Assembly: GCF_028748145.1 (NCBI RefSeq)
Contig: NZ_CP118181.1
Location: forward strand, 751,433 to 815,432
From: Entomospira culicis
Lineage (GTDB): Bacteria > Spirochaetota > Spirochaetia > WRBN01
Length of the DNA: 64,000 bases
Reading direction: 5' to 3'
The notes under the pieces are model-generated. The model was given only the letters and a program-made list of their open reading frames with translations. It searched no databases and was not told the origin of the DNA. The translations under genes were made by a program, and so were the position numbers. This document shows positions 20,730-27,383 of the stretch, piece after piece; the stretch's first letter is position 1; the number at the start of each line of letters is the position of its first letter.

Positions 20730-21149
20730 TTATTCTCCTTTTTTTATGTTGACTTGAAACTGTCGCCCATTCACTTTGATACGAGTTTGTTGGTGCTTAA
20801 TGGCTTCGCTATCGTTAGCTACTCTCATACTAATCACTTGGTGCATATAGACTTTAGTACCTACCTTGATGCGGTTGTAGTCAGCCGTGCGGTTTTGAAT
20901 GAGGTAGCTATAGGGCAATAAATCGCCTTCAAAGTCAAAAAAGTCTGAGGCTGGCACAAACAAGCTCACCTCCACTTGGTAGCTATCGGGGTCGGGATTC
21001 TTCTTCATCTTCTCAATGGTGATGTAATACGCACCTGTAACCGTCTCTAGGCTTGCCACACTCTGAATGTCGGGGGTGTGTAACAACACCGCACCACCCA
21101 AGGCAGGGCTTAGATAATCGATCACCTGTTGGATAAGTTGCTTGCTCAT
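20730..21149 (-). CDS. Head-tail connector / tail completion protein
   Basis: 139 residues from ATG 21149, which shares a base with the upstream stop (TGATG) and follows AGGAGCG. The N-terminus MSKQLIQQVIDYLSPAL and a beta-rich body are typical of LIC12-like or gp-type tail completion proteins upstream of the sheath gene. The phrase FQVNIKKGE at the end derives partly from GTTGACTTGAAAC, possibly a repeat remnant. Function inferred from position. Confidence 0.55.
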   Translation of the reverse strand: MSKQLIQQVIDYLSPALGGAVLLHTPDIQSVASLETVTGAYYITIEKMKKNPDPDSYQVEVSLFVPASDFFDFEGDLLPYSYLIQNRTADYNRIKVGTKVYMHQVISMRVANDSEAIKHQQTRIKVNGRQFQVNIKKGE

Positions 21150-21586
21150 CAAACGCTCCTATCGGTAATCGCACTCAAGGTTTGCCCCGTACCTACCGCA
21201 TAAAGGTTGTGCCTATAACGATTATTGCCACTTCTGCCCACCGCTTTCGCGACGTCCAGATAGGCATCTTGTAGCGTGGTTGCTGGCTTTTCATAAACCA
21301 ATTGCGGAAACTCTTTTGTCCAGCGCTCAAAATACTCGGCTAAGGGCGTACCTTCCCAGACCGAGGCGAGGCTGTCGGCTTCGTTGTGGTTACCATAATA
21401 GCTTGACTTCTGCTTGTTGGCGGTAAAGCGAATCTTTTGTCCCGTGGTAACCTGCACCAGCTCATCAACATCTTGATTGTAAAGTGGTTTGGGGTTGAAG
21501 ATACCCACCTCCTTAGCTGGGAAGTGTTTCTTAAATTCGGCATCGCTCATAATAAAATTATCTCTTTTAAGATTTAGACCAAACAT
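21149..21586 (-). CDS. Minor head-tail joining protein
   Basis: 145 residues from ATG 21586, which shares a base with the previous stop (TGATG). It contains DAEFKKHFPAKEVGIFNPKP and a C-terminal NNRYRHNLYAVGTGQTLSAI. It lies in the connector cluster before the tail completion and sheath genes. I do not recognise a specific family; HK97-gp10-like minor tail function is a guess. Confidence 0.5.
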   Translation of the reverse strand: MFGLNLKRDNFIMSDAEFKKHFPAKEVGIFNPKPLYNQDVDELVQVTTGQKIRFTANKQKSSYYGNHNEADSLASVWEGTPLAEYFERWTKEFPQLVYEKPATTLQDAYLDVAKAVGRSGNNRYRHNLYAVGTGQTLSAITDRSV

Positions 21587-21843
21587 CAGAAATCCACCCC
21601 CACGCCCCATTTAAAGGTGAAGGTGCTAGCATTAAAGCCAATGCTCCCATCGCGAGGTAACGGTGTATTAACGATGCGCCCTTGCCTGCGGTTGAGGATA
21701 CTCTCCACCACGCTAGCTAGCTCTAGGCTGGCTAACTCTTTGTATTGATTAAGCCAGTAATGCACTTCGCCGTCGGTGAGTGGTGGTACTTGATTCGTCT
21801 TGAGGTAGTCATTGATGGGGTCGATAAGCTCGATAAATGTCAT
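21586..21843 (-). CDS. Head-tail adaptor, small
   Basis: 85 residues: MTFIELIDPINDYLKTNQVP, a helical start like gp6-type connectors, then a hydrophobic beta end (FTFKWGVGVDF). First gene of the tail operon. No ribosome site is present; the conserved operon leader lies exactly 10 nt upstream. Function inferred from size and position. Confidence 0.5.
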   Translation of the reverse strand: MTFIELIDPINDYLKTNQVPPLTDGEVHYWLNQYKELASLELASVVESILNRRQGRIVNTPLPRDGSIGFNASTFTFKWGVGVDF

Positions 21844-21880
21844 GCTAAGGCTATCGACAGCACCTTAAAAAGTTGCGTGT
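21844..21880 (-). promoter_or_regulatory. Conserved operon leader, copy E
   Basis: CACGCAACTTTTTAAGG, TGCTGTCGA (21854-21879) on the minus strand, TAGCCTTAGC, ATG at 21843. Same layout as the terL leader. Confidence 0.68.
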
Positions 21881-21887
21881 GTGATAA

Positions 21888-21916
21888 TAGACAAAGTAAA
21901 TAAAATAGAGTAGAAT
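21888..21916 (+). promoter_or_regulatory. Promoter of small hydrophobic peptide 3
   Basis: TAGACA (21888-21893), 17 nt, TAGAAT (21911-21916). A leader with ATGTC-GTT-GACAT hairpin follows. In this locus the frame from that ATG (21947) stays open into the peptide. Confidence 0.6.
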
Positions 21917-22018
21917 TAGAACATAAAGAAAGAAGAGTGATAAGTGATGTCGTTGACATCGGTTGGCATAAACTTGCCCCCGATTGTTGACAGCTTTCGG
22001 GGGCTTCTTTGGAGGTAC

Positions 22019-22093
22019 ATGATGTACCGTTTACTAATAAAAGTAGCTTCAATCACCCTGCTACTTTTCTTTCTAGCTCAAAAACTCTTTTAG
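22019..22093 (+). CDS. Small hydrophobic peptide 3 (type I toxin-like)
   Basis: 24 residues from ATG 22019 (23 from 22022): MMYRLLIKVASITLLLFFLA then QKLF. It has one membrane span with Arg and Lys at the N-terminus. TTTGGAGG precedes it and the start lies in the same GGTACAT-G-ATGTACC hairpin as locus 2. The frame can be extended upstream to ATG 21947 (48 residues), but the other two loci stop in that leader frame, so the short form is favoured. Confidence 0.72.
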   Translation: MMYRLLIKVASITLLLFFLAQKLF

Positions 22094-22099
22094 AGTTTC

Positions 22100-22125
22100 C
22101 CCACCGCAAGGTGGGTTTTATATTA
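22100..22125 (+). terminator. Terminator of peptide locus 3
   Basis: CCCACC-GCAA-GGTGGG (22100-22115) followed by TTTTATATTAT. Confidence 0.8.
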
Positions 22126-22158
22126 TCAGTATAGCACAAAATCAAGAAGCTGTCAAAT

Positions 22159-22569
22159 CTAACTTTTGATGCCTTTGATGTTAGCAAAGGTGCTAAGTGG
22201 CTCGTTAATCTTGGCGATGGCTAGCGTATATGCTTTCACCTCCTTGGTATTGCCTAACAAAACCGCTTGATTGAGCTTGTTATACAGATTACACAAACTC
22301 TTAATCCGCAGTGCCTCATAATCAATCACATCTTGCTCTAGCCACGCTTGCTGATAGCCCTTATAGCTCTGCTGGGTGATATCATTAAGATTTGTATCGG
22401 GTAAATAGGGCGCAACCGCCTCTTTTTGCAATGCTTGCCACTTAGTGTATTGACGAAACGCACTGCTTGCATGCACGCCTAACTTACCCGCAACTTGTTT
22501 ATAGTTATACCCTTGTGTAAAGAGTTGGTGATAGTCTGCTGGTTTGAGGTTGGGCTTATTGCGTTTCAT
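22159..22569 (-). CDS. HTH protein, possible small terminase or replication accessory
   Basis: 136 residues. TQGYNYKQVAGKLGVHASSA followed by FRQYTKW is a clear helix-turn-helix near residues 17-43; the rest is helical. Small terminase subunits have this layout (N-terminal HTH plus helical oligomerisation part), and no other candidate exists in the prophage, but terL lies 11 kb away. It ends the replication operon just before toxin-like locus 3. Confidence 0.5.
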   Translation of the reverse strand: MKRNKPNLKPADYHQLFTQGYNYKQVAGKLGVHASSAFRQYTKWQALQKEAVAPYLPDTNLNDITQQSYKGYQQAWLEQDVIDYEALRIKSLCNLYNKLNQAVLLGNTKEVKAYTLAIAKINEPLSTFANIKGIKS

Positions 22570-22617
22570 TTATTGCATTTATCGGTAGTCGGGGGAATTG
22601 CTTAATTTTGCACAATA

Positions 22618-23325
22618 TCAAACTATAATTTGGCGATAACTCTCTCCACAAAAGTGTACGCCGATGGTTTTATGTTTATCGCTGATGCGATCGTATAGCT
22701 CTTCGCCAAGGCTTGGCAACAAACCATCCTTATCGTAGTTGCTGATGAAGATGGTTGGTAGCTTACGGTTGCGCCGATGCTCTACCAGCTTATACAGCTC
22801 GGTTTTGTCTTGCTCGCTGGGCTTCTCGCCATAGAGCCTAATGGCTTTGTGTAGCTCGTCGATAATCAACATCGCGCTGTTGAGATAGGGCTGAATGTTG
22901 GCAACCAAGGCATAGCTCTTGACATACTGCGCTTTGATGCCTAACTTTTGATAGGCGTATAACGCCACGTAGAGCGCATGCGTGGTCTTGCCTGTACCCA
23001 CACTCCCAAAGAGCAAAAGATTTGGCTTGGTGGTGCAATTTTGGCTATTACACGCAATTTGGTGCGCATAGGTGATGACTTCTTGCTTGCCTTCCTTGCG
23101 CGTAAGCTCGACATGCTCTAGCTCAACGCTCGTCTCTGATAACAAACTTTGCTTGAAGCGCTGATAGCTAAGCTCTCTTTGTTGTTGCTGGTCGGCGGTT
23201 GCTAGGCGGTCGCTACAGATGGCACAAAAGGGCGCGACTTGGCTCGCAAAACGGTAGTGCAAGGTGCGTTCTTGGCAGGTATCGCAAAAGTGTTCGATCT
23301 TCTCTAGGGTGCTAAAAAATTGCAT
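22618..23325 (-). CDS. DnaC-like helicase loader ATPase
   Basis: 235 residues. An N-terminal zinc finger (C14xxC17 and C34xxC37) precedes an AAA+ domain with Walker A FGSVGTGKTT (106-115), Walker B AMLIIDEL and a sensor region PTIFISNYDKDGL. This is the phage DnaC/DnaI type that loads host DnaB helicase at the phage origin. It follows directly on the initiator gene (12 nt gap), as in many phages. Confidence 0.87.
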   Translation of the reverse strand: MQFFSTLEKIEHFCDTCQERTLHYRFASQVAPFCAICSDRLATADQQQQRELSYQRFKQSLLSETSVELEHVELTRKEGKQEVITYAHQIACNSQNCTTKPNLLLFGSVGTGKTTHALYVALYAYQKLGIKAQYVKSYALVANIQPYLNSAMLIIDELHKAIRLYGEKPSEQDKTELYKLVEHRRNRKLPTIFISNYDKDGLLPSLGEELYDRISDKHKTIGVHFCGESYRQIIV

Positions 23326-23337
23326 GAGTGTCCTCCG

Positions 23338-24030
23338 TTACCAGTTGCCTGCGGATGTGGCATAGGGGTTGAAGTTAGCTTTGGCTTTTTTGCCAAATTC
23401 ATTGCTAAGCCAGTTGGTGAGTCCTGCAAAGTGATTACGCCACTTGTTTGGTTCTTGGTTGGCTAGCCATGCGGATACTCGGGGTAGTTCGTGTTGAAGA
23501 ACGGTTTCGGAGTGCTTGGCAGTGAGCGCCTCTAGTTGGCTTTGCGTAAGCTTGAGATTACCAAAGGGATTGAGGCTTTGGGGGAGGGCGACGAAGGAGC
23601 TAGAGGCGTTTTGCCTCTCTCTATTATCCTTTGTCTTTTTGTTTATTTGTTTTTGTATGACATTTGTGTCGCTCTTTTGGACAAAAGTGTCGCGATTTTT
23701 GACATTTTTGTCGCAGTTCTTACTGTTGTTTAAACCGACATTACTGTCGCACTTAGCGACATTTGTGTCGCAATGCTTAACCTCAATAGGATCTACTACC
23801 TCCACTTGCCAACGGCTCTTTTCGCGGATGTAGCCATGCTTAACCAAGCACCGTTTATGGCGAAAGAAGGTGCGTGGATTGTAGTTATACTTCTTAGCGA
23901 AGTAGTCGGCACTAATGTGGCAGATGCCACCCAATACGCTTGCCATGTGGACAATGTCCTTAAGCATGAGTAACGCCGCGCGGATAGCTCTATCTTTCTC
24001 GGCTCTTACTAAGAGTTCTTTGATATCCAT
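23338..24030 (-). CDS. Replication initiator with winged-helix domain and internal iterons
   Basis: 230 residues. Residues 15-75 look like a winged helix (FAKKYNYNPRTFFRHKRCLV ... KHGYIREKSRWQVEVVDP). Residues 84-125 are heptads such as CDTNVAK, CDSNVGL, CDKNVKN, RDTFVQK, SDTNVIQ, which are the translation of 21-bp DNA iterons. The C-terminus (LTQSQLEALTAKHSETVLQH ... WRNHFAGLTNWLSNEFG) resembles DnaD/lambda-O type partner-binding tails. It probably binds the origin within its own gene and recruits the loader encoded next. Confidence 0.75.
   Translation of the reverse strand: MDIKELLVRAEKDRAIRAALLMLKDIVHMASVLGGICHISADYFAKKYNYNPRTFFRHKRCLVKHGYIREKSRWQVEVVDPIEVKHCDTNVAKCDSNVGLNNSKNCDKNVKNRDTFVQKSDTNVIQKQINKKTKDNRERQNASSSFVALPQSLNPFGNLKLTQSQLEALTAKHSETVLQHELPRVSAWLANQEPNKWRNHFAGLTNWLSNEFGKKAKANFNPYATSAGNW
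23659..23771. repeat. Phage origin iterons inside the initiator gene
   Basis: Five copies of the 14-bp near-palindrome GACATTTGTGTCGC at 23659, 23680, 23701, 23737 and 23758. Spacing is 21, 21, 36 and 21 bp, mostly two helical turns apart. Constant bases are GACA...TGTCGC. The arrangement resembles lambda ori within gene O. Confidence 0.78.
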
Positions 24031-24052
24031 AATAATGTCTCCTTGTCATATT

Positions 24053-24084
24053 GTTTCAATTCATGCCCTCGTATGGAGGGCAAC
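24053..24084 (-). repeat. CRISPR-like repeat unit 17, inverted full 32-nt form
   Basis: Minus-strand GTTGCCCTCCATACGAGGGC, ATGAATTGAAAC. A perfect type I-C-shaped repeat with a 6-bp stem (GCCCTC/GAGGGC). No promoter of the usual spacing precedes it. It is oriented with the initiator gene rather than against it. Confidence 0.88.
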
Positions 24085-24087
24085 CAG

Positions 24088-24957
24088 CTAAATAGGACTC
24101 TCCCAGCTGTCATCTAAAAGCTTGGCTTCGTCTGATTGCTCTTGGGGTGGTGCTGGAATCGTGTCCTCGTAGTTAGGATTATCCACATAGTGAGGGCTTG
24201 CATCATCGATACCATCCATAATCGCTTGGTCGCTCTTGAGGGCGGTCTGCATCGGTTGCATCTGATAATCAATGCTCATTACGCCCCACTTGCTAATCAG
24301 CTCTTTAAGCACGGTTTTTCGACGCATCGCTTCGCGGTTGGCTTGCCAAGGAGATCCCTTGAAATCAAAGGTCTTGCTAAACTTCTTACCATGCGCGTCA
24401 ATCTCGGCAATGCTCTTGTAGAGAATCTTCTCAAAGCCGTTAAGCAACTCTAGGTAAGCAAGGTAACCAACAATCTTATCGTCGCGCCCTTGAGAACGAT
24501 ACCCATCGACTACCACCTCCACTTCAATTTTATCAAAAATCGGGTTGTAACTCTTTAACTCGTCCTCATACACCGCATTTACGCCGATGTTCTTATACTG
24601 TCCGCTACGTTGAGCTAACTGAATTAAGCCCTTGGTCATGATTTGAAATTGTGCCTTTGCTATGCCTTTATCCTTGTAAGGGATGATGGCGGCAAAGCCT
24701 AGGTTAGGGTCGATAGGTAGATTGAGCGTTGCCCCGATTAAGGCACTACCCATAATGCTCATTGGCTCGCAATCAGCCAATGCCTTATTATTTTTAACCA
24801 CATTTAAGACACTGCCTAAATAAGCACCAGCATTTTTGTTAAGCACGGTCTCAAAGCGCGCCTTAATGTTGGCACTATCGGCTAACTGATAGATGCTACT
24901 TTGGGGGTGAACGGGACTCTTATGGATTGCCTGCCCTTGGGTGGTGATACTTGCCAT
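24088..24957 (-). CDS. recT: RecT-family single-strand annealing protein
   Basis: 289 residues from ATG 24957, chosen for AAGGAGAAAAGAAA upstream. Signature stretches: LADCEPMSIMGSALIGATLN, LPIDPNLGFAAIIPYKDKGI, AQFQIMTKGLIQLAQRSGQY, SPWQANREAMRRKTVLKELI. These define RecT/Bet-type annealases that work with a 5'-3' exonuclease in phage recombination. The exonuclease gene is immediately upstream. Confidence 0.93.
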   Translation of the reverse strand: MASITTQGQAIHKSPVHPQSSIYQLADSANIKARFETVLNKNAGAYLGSVLNVVKNNKALADCEPMSIMGSALIGATLNLPIDPNLGFAAIIPYKDKGIAKAQFQIMTKGLIQLAQRSGQYKNIGVNAVYEDELKSYNPIFDKIEVEVVVDGYRSQGRDDKIVGYLAYLELLNGFEKILYKSIAEIDAHGKKFSKTFDFKGSPWQANREAMRRKTVLKELISKWGVMSIDYQMQPMQTALKSDQAIMDGIDDASPHYVDNPNYEDTIPAPPQEQSDEAKLLDDSWESPI

Positions 24958-24973
24958 TTTCTTTTCTCCTTTG

Positions 24974-25035
24974 TTGACATTTTTGTATTGATAAGATATA
25001 ATCATATCATGTTGCCCTATGGCATGAATTGAAAC
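24974..25035 (+). repeat. CRISPR-like repeat unit 18 with perfect consensus promoter
   Basis: TTGACA (24974-24979), 17 nt, TATAAT (24997-25002), 8 nt, repeat GTTGCCCTATG GCATGAATTGAAAC (25011-25035). Here the -35 does not coincide with the neighbouring gene's ribosome site, so its perfection is not a by-product of that site. Confidence 0.92.
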
Positions 25036-26138
25036 TCTTGGCAGTAGCGTTGATACAACTCTTCATTCTCGAGAGCAAACTGCTTGTTATCACCAGTAAT
25101 ACTAGGTTTGCTCTGTTCGTATTTTACTAAAAACCGTCGACTGCCTACTTTTGAGGAACAATAGCGTTGATATAAATCCTCATGCTCTAGCGCAAACTTC
25201 TTACTATCAAAACTGATGCTTGCCTTGCTCTGTTTGTAGCTAATCAGGTAGCCACCAACGGCTAAGCCCTCATGCTCGCCAATGGCTAGCTTTAGCTGTG
25301 CATCTAGCTTATCCTTTTGCGCTTCCAAAAGCTTAATCTGTTCGTCAAGCGCATTGCGTTGCTCCACAATGTTCAAGAGATCGTCGGCTTGGATGTATTT
25401 ACTAGAGGTTTGAGCTTGTGTTAGAACCGTGTTCTCACAAGCCAAACCCAATGGCATCGGCGGTTGTTCATAGACTAGCGCCTCTTGAAAGGCTTTGTAC
25501 TCGTACATCAACTTAGCACAAAATGCTTCGTTATACGGAACCTCACGCAATAAGAGGCTATCGCCAATCTCGGCAAGCAAGTAGAATGTTCGTAGACCCG
25601 TTACCATCATGTAGTGTTGCACTTGGCAATAGTAATTGGCTGGCAAGCCATCGTTTGCCCACTCCTTAGCCACCCAGACATTACCCGTTTTGATTTCTAG
25701 TCCAGCGAGGCTACCATCACTCTCGATAACGATACCATCAAGATTAGCACCTAGGTTGATGTCCTCTAGCGTCGCGAGATAGGTGTAGGCTTGGCGACGC
25801 ACCTTAACCTTCTTGCCTAACTCTGCTTTAATCGTGCGTGCGGCAATGGCGCGTAAACCGCCTTCGCGTCGCTTACCCCGTGCGATGGCTTCACTCTCCA
25901 CTTGAACGGGTTGCTCTTGCGTCTTTGCCCGATAAAGGGTTAAGGGGCTGGCATAGGTGGTAACGTAAGAAATGCCAATCTCATGCGCAAAATTATTCGC
26001 CAACGCGGCACTATCGCTACCCCCGATGTATGCACGGCGTAAGGCGTGCCACTTCTTGCTGCCATCGGCATGGTGGCGATGTTCTAGGTGGTTGAGGCGA
26101 TAGCCGTATTTGTCTTTGATTAGTTCTAGGTTATTCAT
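25017..26138 (-). CDS. YqaJ-like phage exonuclease
   Basis: 373 residues from ATG 26138 (AAGGAGGGAAATC upstream). It shows WHALRRAYIGGSDSAALANN, the central E...G......R, DGIVIESDGSLAGLEIKTGN with catalytic D...E.K, and a downstream Q..HYM, all typical of YqaJ/lambda-exo-like nucleases. It makes 3' overhangs for RecT. Odd features: the C-terminus holds a tandem duplication of about 33 residues (SKASISFDSKKFALEHEDLY and SKPSITGDNKQFALENEELY, each followed by QRYC), and the final FQFMP comes from repeat unit 18. Confidence 0.85.
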   Translation of the reverse strand: MNNLELIKDKYGYRLNHLEHRHHADGSKKWHALRRAYIGGSDSAALANNFAHEIGISYVTTYASPLTLYRAKTQEQPVQVESEAIARGKRREGGLRAIAARTIKAELGKKVKVRRQAYTYLATLEDINLGANLDGIVIESDGSLAGLEIKTGNVWVAKEWANDGLPANYYCQVQHYMMVTGLRTFYLLAEIGDSLLLREVPYNEAFCAKLMYEYKAFQEALVYEQPPMPLGLACENTVLTQAQTSSKYIQADDLLNIVEQRNALDEQIKLLEAQKDKLDAQLKLAIGEHEGLAVGGYLISYKQSKASISFDSKKFALEHEDLYQRYCSSKVGSRRFLVKYEQSKPSITGDNKQFALENEELYQRYCQEFQFMP

Positions 26139-26192
26139 GATTTCCCTCCTTGTTATCATGCTAAAAGCATGGTAGTAATCTACTATAGAGAT

Positions 26193-26230
26193 AGTGTATA
26201 TCACGTATAAGAATTAGTTAATACTTATAC
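26193..26230 (-). promoter_or_regulatory. Early promoter of exonuclease operon with palindromic operator
   Basis: Minus-strand TTAACT (26216-26221), N17, TACACT (26193-26198). Over it lies the 26-bp inverted repeat GTATAAG (26205-26211) / CTTATAC (26224-26230). About 90 bp of this region recur in mirror position at 28463-28556. Confidence 0.72.
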
Positions 26231-26275
26231 AATGATTTTTTGTGAAATATTTTTTTATCTTTCCTTGCAAGTTTA

Positions 26276-26299
26276 TGCTATAATAATTTTATTGAATTG
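26276..26299 (+). promoter_or_regulatory. Extended -10 promoter with repeat remnant before the membrane-protein gene
   Basis: TGC-TATAAT (26279-26284) followed after 7 nt by TTGAATTGAAAT, the 3' end of the dispersed repeat without its hairpin. It probably drives 26331-27737. Confidence 0.55.
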
Positions 26300-26330
26300 A
26301 AATAAACAAACCTAACCAAGGATAGTAACT

Positions 26331-27008
26331 ATGGCGAAGAGATCTACGGTATCGGCAAAGGATGTGGCTAACACATTTTATCTCCTTGGTTTGTTGATCA
26401 GTTTGGCGGTTTTCATTATTTTAATACCCTTTAAAATAATCTATAAGATTATGGATAGCAGAAGGTACAAAAGAGAGTATCGCGATGACTTACTAGAATT
26501 AAAAGCGTTGGTAGAGAAGCAACAAGTGCGCTCTTTGGATAAAGATAGTTACGCAGAAAACATTTTAGATAGCAAGGAAGAGCTCTACAAAATTTATCAC
26601 CATGTGCAATGGCTAGAAGAGCGCGTTATTGGCTACAAACGACGACGTAATGGCTTTAGGGTAAGTAATTATGGCTTTTATGAAGATAATAGTTATACAC
26701 AGCAAGAGTCGATTAAGGACTTGGTTGTCCTTAGAACGGGGCGCGTCTACCTCACCGACAAGCGTATTGTAATGTATGCCACTGATAAGACGATTAAAGA
26801 GCTTAAATATAAGGATATCGCTCATGTGGATACGGGTAAACGAACACTTCTCTTTAGCAAAAAAAGTGGAGGTAAGGCGGTCTTGTTACGTTTTAAGGTG
26901 AGTGTTTTTACTGCCAAAGCTTTAATTGTGGGTTTTTGGCCTAATGCGAAGAACGTACTGTTACCACCTAAAGTTATTGCTGATATGAGCAAGCTAGAGC
27001 AAGCATAA
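26331..27008 (+). CDS. Membrane protein with PH-like domain, lysogenic accessory
   Basis: 225 residues: one hydrophobic segment (LLGLLISLAVFIILIPFKII, about 18-37), then a charged helix, then a domain with VVLRTGRVYLTDKRIVMYAT, the G.vylTdkRi.my signature of bacterial PH-like (bPH) domains. It faces away from the lysis/structural genes, has its own promoter and precedes two secreted-protein genes with no gap (TAA then ATG). A role in membrane sensing or superinfection exclusion is plausible; nothing specific is visible. Confidence 0.65.
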   Translation: MAKRSTVSAKDVANTFYLLGLLISLAVFIILIPFKIIYKIMDSRRYKREYRDDLLELKALVEKQQVRSLDKDSYAENILDSKEELYKIYHHVQWLEERVIGYKRRRNGFRVSNYGFYEDNSYTQQESIKDLVVLRTGRVYLTDKRIVMYATDKTIKELKYKDIAHVDTGKRTLLFSKKSGGKAVLLRFKVSVFTAKALIVGFWPNAKNVLLPPKVIADMSKLEQA

Positions 27009-27368
27009 ATGAAAAAGATATTACTACTTGCGATACTCTGTTGGAGTTCTGTAGCTTGGGGACAACGCATGCCCATTAACTATAATAACCATGCTGAAGT
27101 GATTATTGAGTTGATACAAGTATTAGATAACGTCATTACGATGTATGAGGCAACGATCTTGGCAGATCCTGCTACGCTTAGCGAGGAGGAGAGATCAGTA
27201 ATTGATTCACTCACAAAAGAGCAAAGAGAGACGTTTAATACTCTTTATGAATTTGCTTTAGCATTTAAACCCGAGATAGCTAGCATGAGCCATGGCGAAC
27301 GTGTAAACATGTTAGGCTTTTTTAACGGTGCGAGTTTTGCCTTGGGTTTCTCTTTTTCTGGACATTAA
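27009..27368 (+). CDS. Secreted small helical protein, family member 2 (prophage)
   Basis: 119 residues: signal peptide MKKILLLAILCWSSVAWGQ, then a helical mature part ending LAFKPEIASMSHGERVNMLG and a hydrophobic tail. Shares the MSHxxRVxxLG motif with 27384-27737 and the host gene 851-1234. Start ATG immediately follows the stop of the PH-domain gene, so the three form one operon. Function unknown; export suggests lysogenic conversion. Confidence 0.68.
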   Translation: MKKILLLAILCWSSVAWGQRMPINYNNHAEVIIELIQVLDNVITMYEATILADPATLSEEERSVIDSLTKEQRETFNTLYEFALAFKPEIASMSHGERVNMLGFFNGASFALGFSFSGH

Positions 27369-27383
27369 GCTAGAGGCATAAAT

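Larger units (their letters stand above)
21965..22156 (-). ncRNA. Predicted antisense antitoxin RNA 3
   Basis: Minus-strand TTGACA (22151-22156), N17, TATACT (22128-22133) predicts an RNA from about 22121 to the hairpin GCCCCCGA...TCGGGGGC (21976-22004), about 155 nt, antisense to peptide gene 3. The U-run after the hairpin is short (AAGTTTATG), so read-through into the tail operon may be substantial. Confidence 0.65.

Noticed and set aside
20748-20760. GTTGACTTGAAAC as a further repeat unit
   Set aside because: Only the two ends match, with no stem, and no promoter at the right spacing; may be a remnant or chance.
21947-22093. A 48-residue toxin at peptide locus 3
   Set aside because: The upstream in-frame ATG forms part of a hairpin conserved in all three loci, but loci 1 and 2 have early stops in that frame, so the longer product is unlikely to be the conserved one.
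1632-25035. A conventional CRISPR array
   Set aside because: Repeats match type I-C form but are hundreds to thousands of bases apart, lie one per gene border, vary in their stems, and no cas genes are present.
1645-25035. Integron-like attC sites, given hairpins between genes and a tyrosine recombinase
   Set aside because: No RYYYAAC/GTTRRRY boxes at the ends, genes are ordinary phage structural genes in operon order, and the resident integrase is a phage ssrA-type enzyme.
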